A stretch of DNA of 64,000 bases from Streptomyces galbus (GTDB lineage: Bacteria; Actinomycetota; Actinomycetes; Streptomycetales; Streptomycetaceae), in the NCBI RefSeq assembly GCF_005280195.1, contig NZ_SZPR01000007.1, forward strand, positions 1 to 64,000, in the 5' to 3' direction. The notes under the pieces were generated by a model that saw only the letters and a program-made list of their open reading frames with translations, did no database searches and was not told where the DNA came from. The stretch's first letter is position 1. Every line of letters begins with the position of its first letter. Below are positions 43,743 to 52,072 of this stretch, piece after piece. Position numbers and translations under genes: made by a program.

Positions 43743-45488
43743 TCAGTGCGGCCGGCGGAGGGTGCACACCACCAGTTGCTGCCCCTCCGCCGGCCTGGGG
43801 CACCGGTAGGTGGTGCGGATGGCGGAGGCGATGCGCGGGTCGATCACGCCGAGCGAGAGCCAGCTCGGCTGGTAGACGGCGTACGCGGGCGGGTGCGCCT
43901 GGGTGATGCAGCGGACGTTCTCCCGGGTGGACGTCAGCGACGGCACCTCGGTGAGCTGCTTGGGCACGTTGAGGAACGTGGGGAACGGGTACCGGCAGCG
44001 CGTCGGGTGGCCGATGTAGTACGCCTGCTGCCCGAACACGAGGTACTGCACCTCGGCGCCCGGGGGCAGGAGCGCGTCCACCTGCTCGGCCGCGGCCTCG
44101 GCCGACCGCGCCTGCGCCTTCAGCTCGGCGTTGGTCGTGACGAGCCGGCCGAGGATGATGCGGACCCCGGAGGACGGCCACACCGTCACCGCCAGGCACA
44201 CCACCAGCGCCAGCACGGGCAGGGCCGCGGGCACCCGGGGACCGCGCGCCCCGCCGGGACCACGGGAGAGCCGGACGTCGACGAGCGCGGCGGCCAGGGA
44301 GAGCGCGGCGGCGTACCCGGCGAGCACCGCCGCGTCCACGTCCTGGCGGACCGTCTCCAGCAGCGGGGTGAGCACACCCAGCAGCAGCGCCAGCGCGGTC
44401 AGGCAGAGCGGGGGCCGGCCGTACCGGCCGTACCAGCGGCCGATCGCGAGGCCGGTGAGGGCCGCCGCCACCACGGGCAGGTTCTCCCCGTGGTACGCGA
44501 ACCAGTTGCCCTGGTAGACGACGACGGCCACCCCGCAGAGCACCAGCAGCACGGTGACGAGCGACGCCTCCACGCGCTGCCGCCGGGAGGTGAGCGTCAG
44601 CACGCACAGCAGCAGGGCGCCCGGCAGCAGCGCGAGGACCGGCGTGAGGGCCGTGCGGTCGCCCAGGTAGTACGCGGTCCGCTGGAACAACTCGGAGGCG
44701 ACCACGGGGTCGTTGCCCCAGGCGTGCGCGTTGATGTGCGGCATGTCGCGCAGCCACTGCAGTTCGCGCGAGCCGGACCAGGCGCTGACCGCGAACAGCA
44801 GGCCGGTGGCGACGGCGGCGGCCGCGGCCAGCAGCAGGGCCCGCACCCGGTCCACGGTGAACACCACGAGCAGCGCCATCGCCGCGGTGCCCGCCGTCGA
44901 GTACTTCATCAGCACGGCCAGACCGAGCGGCACGGCGGCCAGCGCGACGGCCCGCCACCGGCGGCGCACCCCCAGCACGGCGGCCACGGCGAGCACCGAG
45001 AAGACGATCGCGAACCACTCGGGCTGCAGGTAGTCGATGACCGGCGCGAAGGCGAGGGTGAGCGCGGTCGGTCCCGAAACGAGCAGCGCGTCGCGCTCCG
45101 GCATCCGGGCGCGCAGGGCCCGGTGCAGCAGCAGCCCGGCGCCCGCGCACAGCAGCAGGCCGACGCACCGCATCAGCGCCTCGCGCACCGCGTCCGGCCC
45201 GGCGGTGAGCGCGTCGAGCCCGGCGACCAGCCAGCGGTAGAAGAACGGCCGGTGCGCGAACACCTCCGACGGGGACAGCCCGGCGCGACCCGTGGTGCGC
45301 AGGGCCGCGAGCACGTACCGCAGGTCGAGGAACACCCCGGTGGTGAGCGTGGTCGCCAGCAGCAGGACCGCGGTGACGACGGCGGTCGCCCCGCCGGCGG
45401 GGGAGGCCAGGCGCGCCCGGAGCCCGCGCGGGCCGGGGCCGCGCCGCGCCGCGGGCGCGGTCGGGGCCGCGGTGGATATGTCGGTCAC
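43743..45488 (-). CDS. Polytopic GT-C type glycosyltransferase-like membrane protein
   Basis: Integral membrane protein of 581 aa with about eleven TM helices. The first outer loop, after TM1 (AVVTAVLLLATTLTTGVFLD), is where GT-C enzymes carry their acidic catalytic residues (LRYVLAALRTTGRAG region, HRPFFYRWLVAG). The C-terminal outer domain of about 130 residues has cysteines (TRCRYPFPTFLN, ENVRCITQAHPP, TYRCPRP). It probably transfers a polyprenyl-linked sugar outside the membrane. The GTG start follows TAGGTT by 7 nt. Confidence 0.8.
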   Translation of the reverse strand: MTDISTAAPTAPAARRGPGPRGLRARLASPAGGATAVVTAVLLLATTLTTGVFLDLRYVLAALRTTGRAGLSPSEVFAHRPFFYRWLVAGLDALTAGPDAVREALMRCVGLLLCAGAGLLLHRALRARMPERDALLVSGPTALTLAFAPVIDYLQPEWFAIVFSVLAVAAVLGVRRRWRAVALAAVPLGLAVLMKYSTAGTAAMALLVVFTVDRVRALLLAAAAAVATGLLFAVSAWSGSRELQWLRDMPHINAHAWGNDPVVASELFQRTAYYLGDRTALTPVLALLPGALLLCVLTLTSRRQRVEASLVTVLLVLCGVAVVVYQGNWFAYHGENLPVVAAALTGLAIGRWYGRYGRPPLCLTALALLLGVLTPLLETVRQDVDAAVLAGYAAALSLAAALVDVRLSRGPGGARGPRVPAALPVLALVVCLAVTVWPSSGVRIILGRLVTTNAELKAQARSAEAAAEQVDALLPPGAEVQYLVFGQQAYYIGHPTRCRYPFPTFLNVPKQLTEVPSLTSTRENVRCITQAHPPAYAVYQPSWLSLGVIDPRIASAIRTTYRCPRPAEGQQLVVCTLRRPH

Positions 45489-45495
45489 GACCGCG

Positions 45496-45501
45496 AACCT
45501 A
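45496..45501 (-). promoter_or_regulatory. -10 box TAGGTT (minus strand) of a likely leaderless mRNA
   Basis: Seven nt separate the box from the GTG at 45488. Confidence 0.5.
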
Positions 45502-45574
45502 ACACCGGTGTTCCACCGGAAAAGGCGCGCCGGGGAAAAGCTGCCGCACGGGTCGACGGCATTTCACCGGCCCG

Positions 45575-46786
45575 TCACCCGGCGGACTTTTCCGCTGCCG
45601 CTCCCGCTGCTTTCACCGCACCCGCGGCATTGTCGACCCCGCGTACGACAAGGCCCCGCTTCAGTCGCGGACCGATCGGTTTCTCCACGTACTTGTGCAG
45701 GAGCCAGGCCAGTCCCAGCATGATCAGAATGCTGCCGGTGATCGTCACGTACGGATTCAGTCCGAACTCCCGGTGCAGGATGCGGATCGCGAACCAGCCC
45801 AGGTGCTCGTGGATCAGGTAGAAGGGGTACGTCAGCGCGCCGGCCACGGTCAGCCACCTGCCGTTCGCGCGGCTCGTCCAGCCCACGGCCACCGCGGCGA
45901 CGGCGACGAAGGCGACCAGGACGATGAGCTGGATGACGTGCGGATCGCGGTGGAAGTCGCCCTGCGGACCCGGGTGCCACAGCGCGGTGACCGAGTAGCG
46001 CTGGCCGAGCAGGAAGCTCATCACCACGATGCCCCACAGCAGCAGGTCGCTGCCGTAGCGGTGGATCAGGTACAGGGCGAGGCCGCCGATGAAGTAGGGG
46101 GCGTGGTCGCGCATCACCAGCTCGTCGGTGAGCGGGGTGTCGGCGACCCGGGCGAAGACCCCGGCCAGCGTCCACAGGCAGCAGAAGATCACCACCCGCC
46201 GGTAGGTGACGCCCCGCCAGACCACGCACAGCGCGAACAGCGCGTAGAAGCGGACCTCGACCCACAGCGTCCAGTCCACGCCCAGCACCCGGTCCACGCC
46301 CATCGGCTGCTGGAGCATGGTGAGGTTGACCAGCAGCTCGTCCGAGCGCAGCGGCTCCACCACCACCGGCAGGACGTACGCGGCGGCCGTGACGACGACG
46401 ATCGCCGCCCAGTACGCCGGGTACAGCCGGGCCACGCGCGAGCGGAAGAAGTCGCCCAGGCTGCGGCCCCAGCTGCTCATGCAGATGACGAACCCGCTGA
46501 TCAGGAAGAAGAACTGCACCCCGAGGCTGCCGTAGGTCGCCAGCCGCGACAGGGTCGGGAACACCTCGCTGGGGGACTGGTGCCAGGACTGCGCGACCTC
46601 GCCGTTCTTGCCGGCGTAGTGGTAGCAGCACACCATGAGCGCCGCCAGCAGGCGCAGCCCGTCCAGGGCGCGCAGCCGGCCCTCCGCCCGGGGCCGGACC
46701 GGGGCCGGGCCGGGCAGGAGGGCGTTGTGTCGCGGGGCCGGCGCCGGCGGGGGTGCCGGTGCCGTGGCTTGGTCGGCCGCGCTCAT
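45575..46786 (-). CDS. Acyltransferase family 3 (OafA-like) membrane O-acyltransferase
   Basis: Membrane acyltransferase of 403 aa with ten or so TM helices. The N-terminal signature is RLRALDGLRLLAALMVCCYH with the conserved His. VQFFFLISGFVICMSSWGRS and FFRSRVARLYPAYWAAIVVV are the classical acyltransferase-3 blocks. It would O-acetylate a sugar of the polymer at the outer face. ATG at 46786 has GGAAGG 8 nt upstream; a TAGCGT box (46823-46828) may be its -10. Confidence 0.92.
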   Translation of the reverse strand: MSAADQATAPAPPPAPAPRHNALLPGPAPVRPRAEGRLRALDGLRLLAALMVCCYHYAGKNGEVAQSWHQSPSEVFPTLSRLATYGSLGVQFFFLISGFVICMSSWGRSLGDFFRSRVARLYPAYWAAIVVVTAAAYVLPVVVEPLRSDELLVNLTMLQQPMGVDRVLGVDWTLWVEVRFYALFALCVVWRGVTYRRVVIFCCLWTLAGVFARVADTPLTDELVMRDHAPYFIGGLALYLIHRYGSDLLLWGIVVMSFLLGQRYSVTALWHPGPQGDFHRDPHVIQLIVLVAFVAVAAVAVGWTSRANGRWLTVAGALTYPFYLIHEHLGWFAIRILHREFGLNPYVTITGSILIMLGLAWLLHKYVEKPIGPRLKRGLVVRGVDNAAGAVKAAGAAAEKSAG

Positions 46787-46925
46787 CCTGGGGACCTTCC
46801 GTGGGAGTCGGGGGACGCGTGAACGCTAGGTACCGCCCGCGCATGACGAATGAGTGACGGCTGACCCGCCGGGGGCGTGAACATGACGATCGGATGAATG
46901 GCCGCCCGGTCGAACCTCACGCCTC

Positions 46926-48293
46926 TCAGCGCCGGTTGCCCGACGCGCCCCGCTTCAGGGCCCGCGCCCGGCGTGCGATGCGGCGCACGGCCGCGTTGCG
47001 CGGGAGGAAGGCGAGCTGGGCCGGTACGGCGCCGGGCAGGGCCAGGGCGGCCAGGCGCCGGCGCTTGAAGTAGCGCCAGGTGTGCGGGTCCAGGTGCGCC
47101 GCGAGGTACCGCTCGGCCTCGCCCCGCAGGGACGGGTGGATCTTCGGCTGCATCGCGAAGCCGACCGCCCGCAGCAGCGCCGCCAGCTCCGCCACCCGCT
47201 CCGGTCCCGGCATGCTCCACGCCTCGACCGCCGCCGCGTCCTCGAGGTCCGGCAGCAGGGCGTCGACGATGGTCAGCGGCACCCGGTTGCTGTTCTGGTA
47301 CGGCGCGAGCCGGGCCAGCACGGTACCGGTGCCGGCCCGGGCGACCGGCAGGCCGTACAGGCCGGCCGCGGTGAGCAGCGCGGTGGAGAAGCAGCCGACC
47401 ACGAGGGCCGGGCGCAGCCGCTGGTAGACCACCTCCGCGAGGACGGGCCGCTCCAGGGACGTGAGCCGGGCGCCCAGGCGCGCCGCCTCCTCCTCCAGCA
47501 GCCGCGACCAGCGCGCCGGTGCCGTGGGGTGCGGCTTGAACACCAGCCGGCGGTGCCCGAGCGCGACCGCGCCGCGCACCATGGCGAGGTGGAGCTGCTC
47601 CTCCTCGGCGTCCCCGAGGATGCCGAGCGCCGAGAGGTACTGCCCGAGCAGCAGCGCGGGCCGCTCCCCGGGACCGGCCTCGTCCCCCGGGCCGGGCTCC
47701 GCCTGGGCCAGCTCGCCGAGCACCTTCAGGAACGCCTCCGGCGGCACCAGCACCGGCGGCACGCCGAACTCGGTGAGCAGCAGCGGGGAGAGGCGCGGCA
47801 CCAGGTCCAGGTGGAGCAGCCGGCCGACGCGGGTGCCGACCAGCGGGTCGAGCTTGTCGCGGGTGGGGCCGTAGCTCATCAGGCCGTCGGCGTAGACGTC
47901 GAGGGGGGCACCGGTGAAGAGCTGGGCCAGCGCCAGCGCCGGGTTGACCTGGATCGACTCCACCGCCAGGTGGACCTCGTCGTCGCCGAGGCCCCACAGC
48001 AGCCGCACGTACCGCTCCCACATCGGGACGTCGTCCGCGCGCGGGCCCCAGCCGCCGGGGTGGAAGGGGGCGATGGCCGCGTTCCAGGACAGCACGTCGT
48101 CGAAGCGCTCACGGATCCGGTCGAAGCCGGGCATCGTGTCGACGGACGGGGTGGTCTCCGGGTTGGCCGCGTTGTTGGTGACCAGCAGCAGCCGGCGGTC
48201 CGTCGGCGCGAACAGCCCGGCGTCCAGGGCGGCGGCCAGGGTCGCGGCGCCGAACAGGGTGGAGACGCAGAAGATGCGGGTGGTGCCGGGCAT
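46926..48293 (-). CDS. Polysialyltransferase-like glycosyltransferase (pair B)
   Basis: 455-aa paralogue of the enzyme at 39535. The same landmarks occur in the same order: VYADGLMSYGPTRD, LVFKPHPTAP, LVVGCFSTALLTAAGLYGLP and YQNSNRVPLTIVD, with a basic Arg/Lys tail. A short insertion (AEPGPGDEAGPGER) distinguishes it. It overlaps the GT2 gene by one base (TGATG). Having two such transferases suggests two linkages or two chain-extension steps in the same polymer (inference). Confidence 0.85.
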   Translation of the reverse strand: MPGTTRIFCVSTLFGAATLAAALDAGLFAPTDRRLLLVTNNAANPETTPSVDTMPGFDRIRERFDDVLSWNAAIAPFHPGGWGPRADDVPMWERYVRLLWGLGDDEVHLAVESIQVNPALALAQLFTGAPLDVYADGLMSYGPTRDKLDPLVGTRVGRLLHLDLVPRLSPLLLTEFGVPPVLVPPEAFLKVLGELAQAEPGPGDEAGPGERPALLLGQYLSALGILGDAEEEQLHLAMVRGAVALGHRRLVFKPHPTAPARWSRLLEEEAARLGARLTSLERPVLAEVVYQRLRPALVVGCFSTALLTAAGLYGLPVARAGTGTVLARLAPYQNSNRVPLTIVDALLPDLEDAAAVEAWSMPGPERVAELAALLRAVGFAMQPKIHPSLRGEAERYLAAHLDPHTWRYFKRRRLAALALPGAVPAQLAFLPRNAAVRRIARRARALKRGASGNRR

Positions 48294-49276
48294 CAGACGG
48301 CCACCGCCGACCGTGCCGCCGCCGGCCTGCGCCGCACCCGCCGCAGCGTGGTGGCGCGCTCGGTGTCCATCGAGTCCATGACGTCGGCGAGGACGTCCTG
48401 CGGCATGCGCCGCAGCGCGGCCGCGCACAGGGAACGGAGCTGACGGGCCACCGCGGGTTCGAACCTCTCGATCGTGCCGAGGTGATGGGTCATGATCGCG
48501 CAGTAGGTGCGCACGGCCTTGGGCAGCAGCCGGTCGGCCTCGGGGTCGCGCGCGGTCTCCTCGATCACCTGGTCGAAGGCGCGGACGAAATCGAGCTGGC
48601 GCACGTCGCCGATCTGGGTGAGCGACGAGGCCACCCCGCGCCGGTAGAAGACGCCCAGCAGCCCCACCACGGCGAAACTGTCCGCCTGCCGGTGCAGCTT
48701 CCAGATCCACGGCCGGTCCTCGGCGGTGCGCAGCCCGTCGGTGAAGTGCAGCAGCCCCCGGTCGACCAGGCGCCGGTGGTAGATCCCGGCCCAGGCGTAG
48801 GCGTAGTCCACCGGGGTGGACCGGTCGGCGGGCAGGATGCCGTCCCGCGGGTCCAGCACCGTGCCGCGGCGGCCCAGCGGCACCCGGTGGACGCTGCGCG
48901 CCCGCCCGGTGCACTGGACGTGGTCGGTGCGCACGAAGTCGCAGCCCAGCTCCTCGGCGGCGGCGAGGAGCCGGGGGAGGTACCCGGGGGCGAGCCAGTC
49001 GTCGCCGTCCAGGAAGGTCAGGTAGTCGCCGCGGGCCGCGTCGATCCCGGTGTTCCTCGCGGTGGCCAGCCCTCCGTTCCGCTCGTGTCTGACCAGCACC
49101 GCCCCCGGCAGGTCGCGCTGCGCACGTTCGAGGATCTCCGGGGTCGCGTCGGTCGAGCAGTCGTCGACCAGAATGAACTCGAAGTCCTCCCGGGTGTTCG
49201 CGCGCAGGCTCACGAGGGTGTCGGGCGCGTATTGCTGCACGTTGTAGAACGGCACGATCACGGAAAGCTTTGGCAC
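48293..49276 (-). CDS. Family 2 glycosyltransferase (pair B)
   Basis: 327-aa paralogue of the GT2 at 38555: LSVIVPFYNVQQYAPDTLVS at the nucleotide site, FLDGDDWLAPGYL as the DxD region, then TAEDRPWIWKLHRQ and FYRRGVASSLTQIGDVRQLD. First gene of a two-gene minus-strand operon with the polysialyltransferase-like gene. The GTG at 49276 lies 6 nt after a TAGGGT box and has no ribosome site, so translation is probably leaderless. Confidence 0.9.
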   Translation of the reverse strand: MPKLSVIVPFYNVQQYAPDTLVSLRANTREDFEFILVDDCSTDATPEILERAQRDLPGAVLVRHERNGGLATARNTGIDAARGDYLTFLDGDDWLAPGYLPRLLAAAEELGCDFVRTDHVQCTGRARSVHRVPLGRRGTVLDPRDGILPADRSTPVDYAYAWAGIYHRRLVDRGLLHFTDGLRTAEDRPWIWKLHRQADSFAVVGLLGVFYRRGVASSLTQIGDVRQLDFVRAFDQVIEETARDPEADRLLPKAVRTYCAIMTHHLGTIERFEPAVARQLRSLCAAALRRMPQDVLADVMDSMDTERATTLRRVRRRPAAARSAVAV

Positions 49277-49282
49277 GGCGAA

Positions 49283-49288
49283 ACCCTA
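49283..49288 (-). promoter_or_regulatory. -10 box TAGGGT (minus strand) of a likely leaderless mRNA
   Basis: Six nt before the GTG at 49276. Confidence 0.5.
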
Positions 49289-49329
49289 GGGCGCGTCAGG
49301 GCGGCAGGTATTTCCGCTCGGGATACAGC

Positions 49330-49339
49330 GGGTGAACTC
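49330..49339 (-). promoter_or_regulatory. Shared motif GAGTTCACCC upstream of glycosyltransferase pair B
   Basis: Ends 41 nt before the TAGGGT box. The same motif lies 42 nt before the -10-like box of the paralogous pair at 38461. Confidence 0.4.
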
Positions 49340-49460
49340 GATGTGTCGGAACAGTGCCGCACACCTACTTCCCGGCGGAAGGCCGCCCGATTCGGACTCA
49401 GGTGATGTGTTGTTAACTCATTGTTGACTTGTGGTTGGCACGTCGCTGGATTTCTCTTTC

Positions 49461-49466
49461 TAGCGT
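49461..49466 (+). promoter_or_regulatory. -10 box TAGCGT of a likely leaderless mRNA
   Basis: Seven nt before the GTG at 49474, with no ribosome site. The upstream 60 bp is AT-rich for this genome. Confidence 0.45.
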
Positions 49467-49473
49467 CTTGGCC

Positions 49474-50790
49474 GTGCCACCGAGTAATACGAAGACCCTT
49501 CGGATCGCCGTCCTCGCGGACTCCGACACCCGCTGGAAATGGGGGGCGTCGACCGCCGGACGCGTCGCCCCCGCCGCACCCGCCGCACCTGTCCTGGACG
49601 GCTTCCTGCTGCGCGGCCGCGCCACCCCCACCCCCCGCCAGCTCGCCGAGGTGGGCGTGCGCGCCGACTCCCTGCGCGAGGTCACCGCGGCGGAGTTCCT
49701 GCGCGTCATGGCCCAGGAGCCCTACGACGTGCTGGTCCTCGCGCTCGTCGGGGGCGGCGTGCAGGCCGTGCTGCACGGGCTGCGCCGGGTCTGGGAGGGC
49801 CGCACGGACCGGCCGGTCGTCGTCACCGGCTACGTCGGCGTCGTGTACGAAAAGCTCGCCGACGGCCTGCTGCTGCGCCACGGCGCGGACCTCGTCCTCG
49901 CCAACTCCCGCCAGGACGCCGAGCGGTTCCGGCAGGTGTACGAAGGGGTGGGCGCCGACGCCTCGTCGGTGACCGAGGTGGCCCTGCCGTTCCTCGGCGG
50001 CGCGCCCTACACCGGCGAACACGACCCCTACACCGTGGTGTTCGCCGCCCAGCCGTCCGTGCCGGAGACCCGGCGGGACCGCGCCTACCTGTTGGAGCGG
50101 CTGGTACGGCACGCCCGGCTGCACCCCGAGCGCGAGGTGCTGCTCAAGCTGCGCTCCCGGCCCGGTGAGCACACCACCCACCTGGAGGAGCTGCCGTACC
50201 AGAAGCTGGCGCAGCGGCTCGACCTGCCGCCCAACGTCCGCCTGGTCTACGGCAACATGGGCGAGGTCCTGGACCGCACCGACCTGATGGTCACGGTCAG
50301 CTCCACGGCCGCGCTGGAGTCCCTGCACCGCCGTGTCCCCACGGTCGTGCTGACCGACCTCGGGGTGCGCGAGGCGCTCGGCAACCACCACTTCGTCGGC
50401 TCCGGCTGCCTCGCCTCCTGGGACCAGCTCGACGCCGGCCACCGGCCCGTGCCGGACGAGGAGTGGGTGGCCCGGCAGGGCGTCGCGGCCGACGGGCGGT
50501 ACGAGCGCGCCTTCGACGCGGCCCGCGAGCGCATCGCCGAGCTGCTCGGGCGGCCCGGCGGACTGCCCCCGCTCGCGCCGTACTACACACCCGAGACCGC
50601 CCCCGGCTACCTGCCCGGCGTCCTCGCCCGCCACCACCTCGCCCCCGACGGCTCCCTGCTGCCCGGCGCCCCGGCCGCCGACCGGGAGCCCGGCCCCGTC
50701 CGCCAGATCGTCCGCCGCGCCGCCCGCGGGGCCTACCGGCACGGCGTACAACGCGTGGCCCCCGTCATCCGCCGCATGGGCGAACTGTGA
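49474..50790 (+). CDS. Putative glycosyltransferase (DUF6716-like) of the nonulosonate polymer cluster
   Basis: Soluble protein of 438 aa with a GT-B-like layout: LRIAVLADSDTRWKWGAST at the N terminus, a middle strand VVFAAQPSVPETRRDRAYLL, LLKLRSRPGEHTTH, then NVRLVYGNMGEVLDRTDLMV and TVSSTAALESLHRRVPTVVL, the pattern seen in polysialyl- and capsule-type transferases. I recognise it as the DUF6716 type by overall look rather than one motif. First gene of a plus-strand run with the CMP-sugar synthetase, synthase and GT52-like genes. Confidence 0.7.
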   Translation: MPPSNTKTLRIAVLADSDTRWKWGASTAGRVAPAAPAAPVLDGFLLRGRATPTPRQLAEVGVRADSLREVTAAEFLRVMAQEPYDVLVLALVGGGVQAVLHGLRRVWEGRTDRPVVVTGYVGVVYEKLADGLLLRHGADLVLANSRQDAERFRQVYEGVGADASSVTEVALPFLGGAPYTGEHDPYTVVFAAQPSVPETRRDRAYLLERLVRHARLHPEREVLLKLRSRPGEHTTHLEELPYQKLAQRLDLPPNVRLVYGNMGEVLDRTDLMVTVSSTAALESLHRRVPTVVLTDLGVREALGNHHFVGSGCLASWDQLDAGHRPVPDEEWVARQGVAADGRYERAFDAARERIAELLGRPGGLPPLAPYYTPETAPGYLPGVLARHHLAPDGSLLPGAPAADREPGPVRQIVRRAARGAYRHGVQRVAPVIRRMGEL

Positions 50791-50837
50791 CCCCGGCCCC
50801 GGCCCCACCCCCGTCCCGAGACCCAGGAGTCCACCCC

Positions 50838-52058
50838 ATGCCCCATCCCGACGGCCCCCCGGTGCGCCGGGTGCTCGCCGTGATCCCCGCGCGCGGCGGC
50901 TCCAAGGGTGTGCCCGCCAAGAACCTGGCCCCCGTCGGCGGGGTCCCGCTGGTGGCGCGGGCGGTCCGGGCGTGCCGGGCGGCGCGGCGCGTCACCGACG
51001 TCGTCGTCTCCACCGACGACCAGGCCATCGCCGCCGCGGCCCGCCAGGCCGGCGCCGAGGTCGTGCTGCGGCCCGCCGCCATCGCCGGCGACACCGCCAC
51101 CTCCGAGGCCGCCGTACGGCACGCCCTGGACGCCCACGAGGCCCTGCACGGCACCCCCGTCGACGTGGTGCTGCTCGTCCAGTGCACCAGCCCCTTCCTG
51201 GTCCACGAGGACGTCGACGCGGTGGCCGGCGCGGTCGCCGAGGGCGGCGCCGACACCGCCGTGACCGTCGCCCCCTTCCACGGGTTCGTCTGGCGCGACG
51301 CCGACGACGCGTCCGACGGCGGCACCGGCGTCAACCACGACAAGTCCTACCGGCCGCGCCGCCAGGACCGCCCCCAGGACTACCTGGAGACCGGCGCCGC
51401 CTACGCGATGGACGCGGCGGGCTTCCGCACCCACGGCCACCGCTTCTTCGGCCGCACCGAACTGGTCCGCACCGACCCGGCGCGCGTCCTGGAGATCGAC
51501 GACCCGCACGACCTGGCCCGCGCCCGCGCCCTGGCCCCGCTGCTCGACGCGGACCGCCCGGGCGCCCTCCCGACCGCCGACGACGTCGACGCGGTCGTCC
51601 TGGACTTCGACGGCACCCAGACCGACGACCGGGTGCTGATCGACGCCGACGGACGGGAGTTCGTCTCCGTGCACCGCGGGGACGGACTCGGCATCGCTGC
51701 CCTGCGCCGCAGCGGCCTGGCGATGCTGGTCCTGTCCACGGAACAGAACCCGGTGGTCGCCGCCCGGGCCCGGAAGCTGCGGCTCCCGGTGCTGCACGGC
51801 GTCGACCGCAAGGACCTCGCGCTGAAGCAGTGGTGCGAGGAGCAGGGCATCGCGCCGGAGCGCGTGCTCTACGTCGGCAACGACGTCAACGACCTCCCGT
51901 GCTTCGCCCTCGTGGGCTGGCCCGTGGCGGTCGCGAGCGCCCACGACGTCGTACGCGGCGCCGCACGCGCGGTCACCACCGTCCCCGGTGGCGACGGCGC
52001 GATCCGAGAGATCGCCAGCTGGATCCTCGGCCCCTCTCTCGACTCCCTCCACGATTAA
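50838..52058 (+). CDS. Bifunctional CMP-nonulosonate (acylneuraminate) cytidylyltransferase / HAD phosphatase
   Basis: Fusion of 406 aa. Residues 1-230 are a CMP-sialate-type synthetase: VLAVIPARGGSKGVPAKNLA (CTP site), STDDQAIAAAARQAGAEVVL, LLVQCTSPFL and YLETGAAYAMD. Residues 250-400 are a KdsC-like HAD phosphatase with nucleophile Asp256 and Asp258 in LDFDGTQTDD, LVLSTEQNPVVAARARKLRL and GNDVNDLPCF. A nonulosonate-9-phosphate phosphatase joined to the activating enzyme fits Kdn synthesis (Kdn-9-P to Kdn to CMP-Kdn). ATG at 50838 has AGGAG 8 nt upstream. Confidence 0.9.
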   Translation: MPHPDGPPVRRVLAVIPARGGSKGVPAKNLAPVGGVPLVARAVRACRAARRVTDVVVSTDDQAIAAAARQAGAEVVLRPAAIAGDTATSEAAVRHALDAHEALHGTPVDVVLLVQCTSPFLVHEDVDAVAGAVAEGGADTAVTVAPFHGFVWRDADDASDGGTGVNHDKSYRPRRQDRPQDYLETGAAYAMDAAGFRTHGHRFFGRTELVRTDPARVLEIDDPHDLARARALAPLLDADRPGALPTADDVDAVVLDFDGTQTDDRVLIDADGREFVSVHRGDGLGIAALRRSGLAMLVLSTEQNPVVAARARKLRLPVLHGVDRKDLALKQWCEEQGIAPERVLYVGNDVNDLPCFALVGWPVAVASAHDVVRGAARAVTTVPGGDGAIREIASWILGPSLDSLHD

Positions 52059-52072
52059 GGACAGTTCCTGCC

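Noticed and set aside
48450..48475. GGGTTCGAACCTC resembling a tRNA T-arm
   Set aside because: Lies inside the GT2 coding sequence with no acceptor stem or D-arm nearby.
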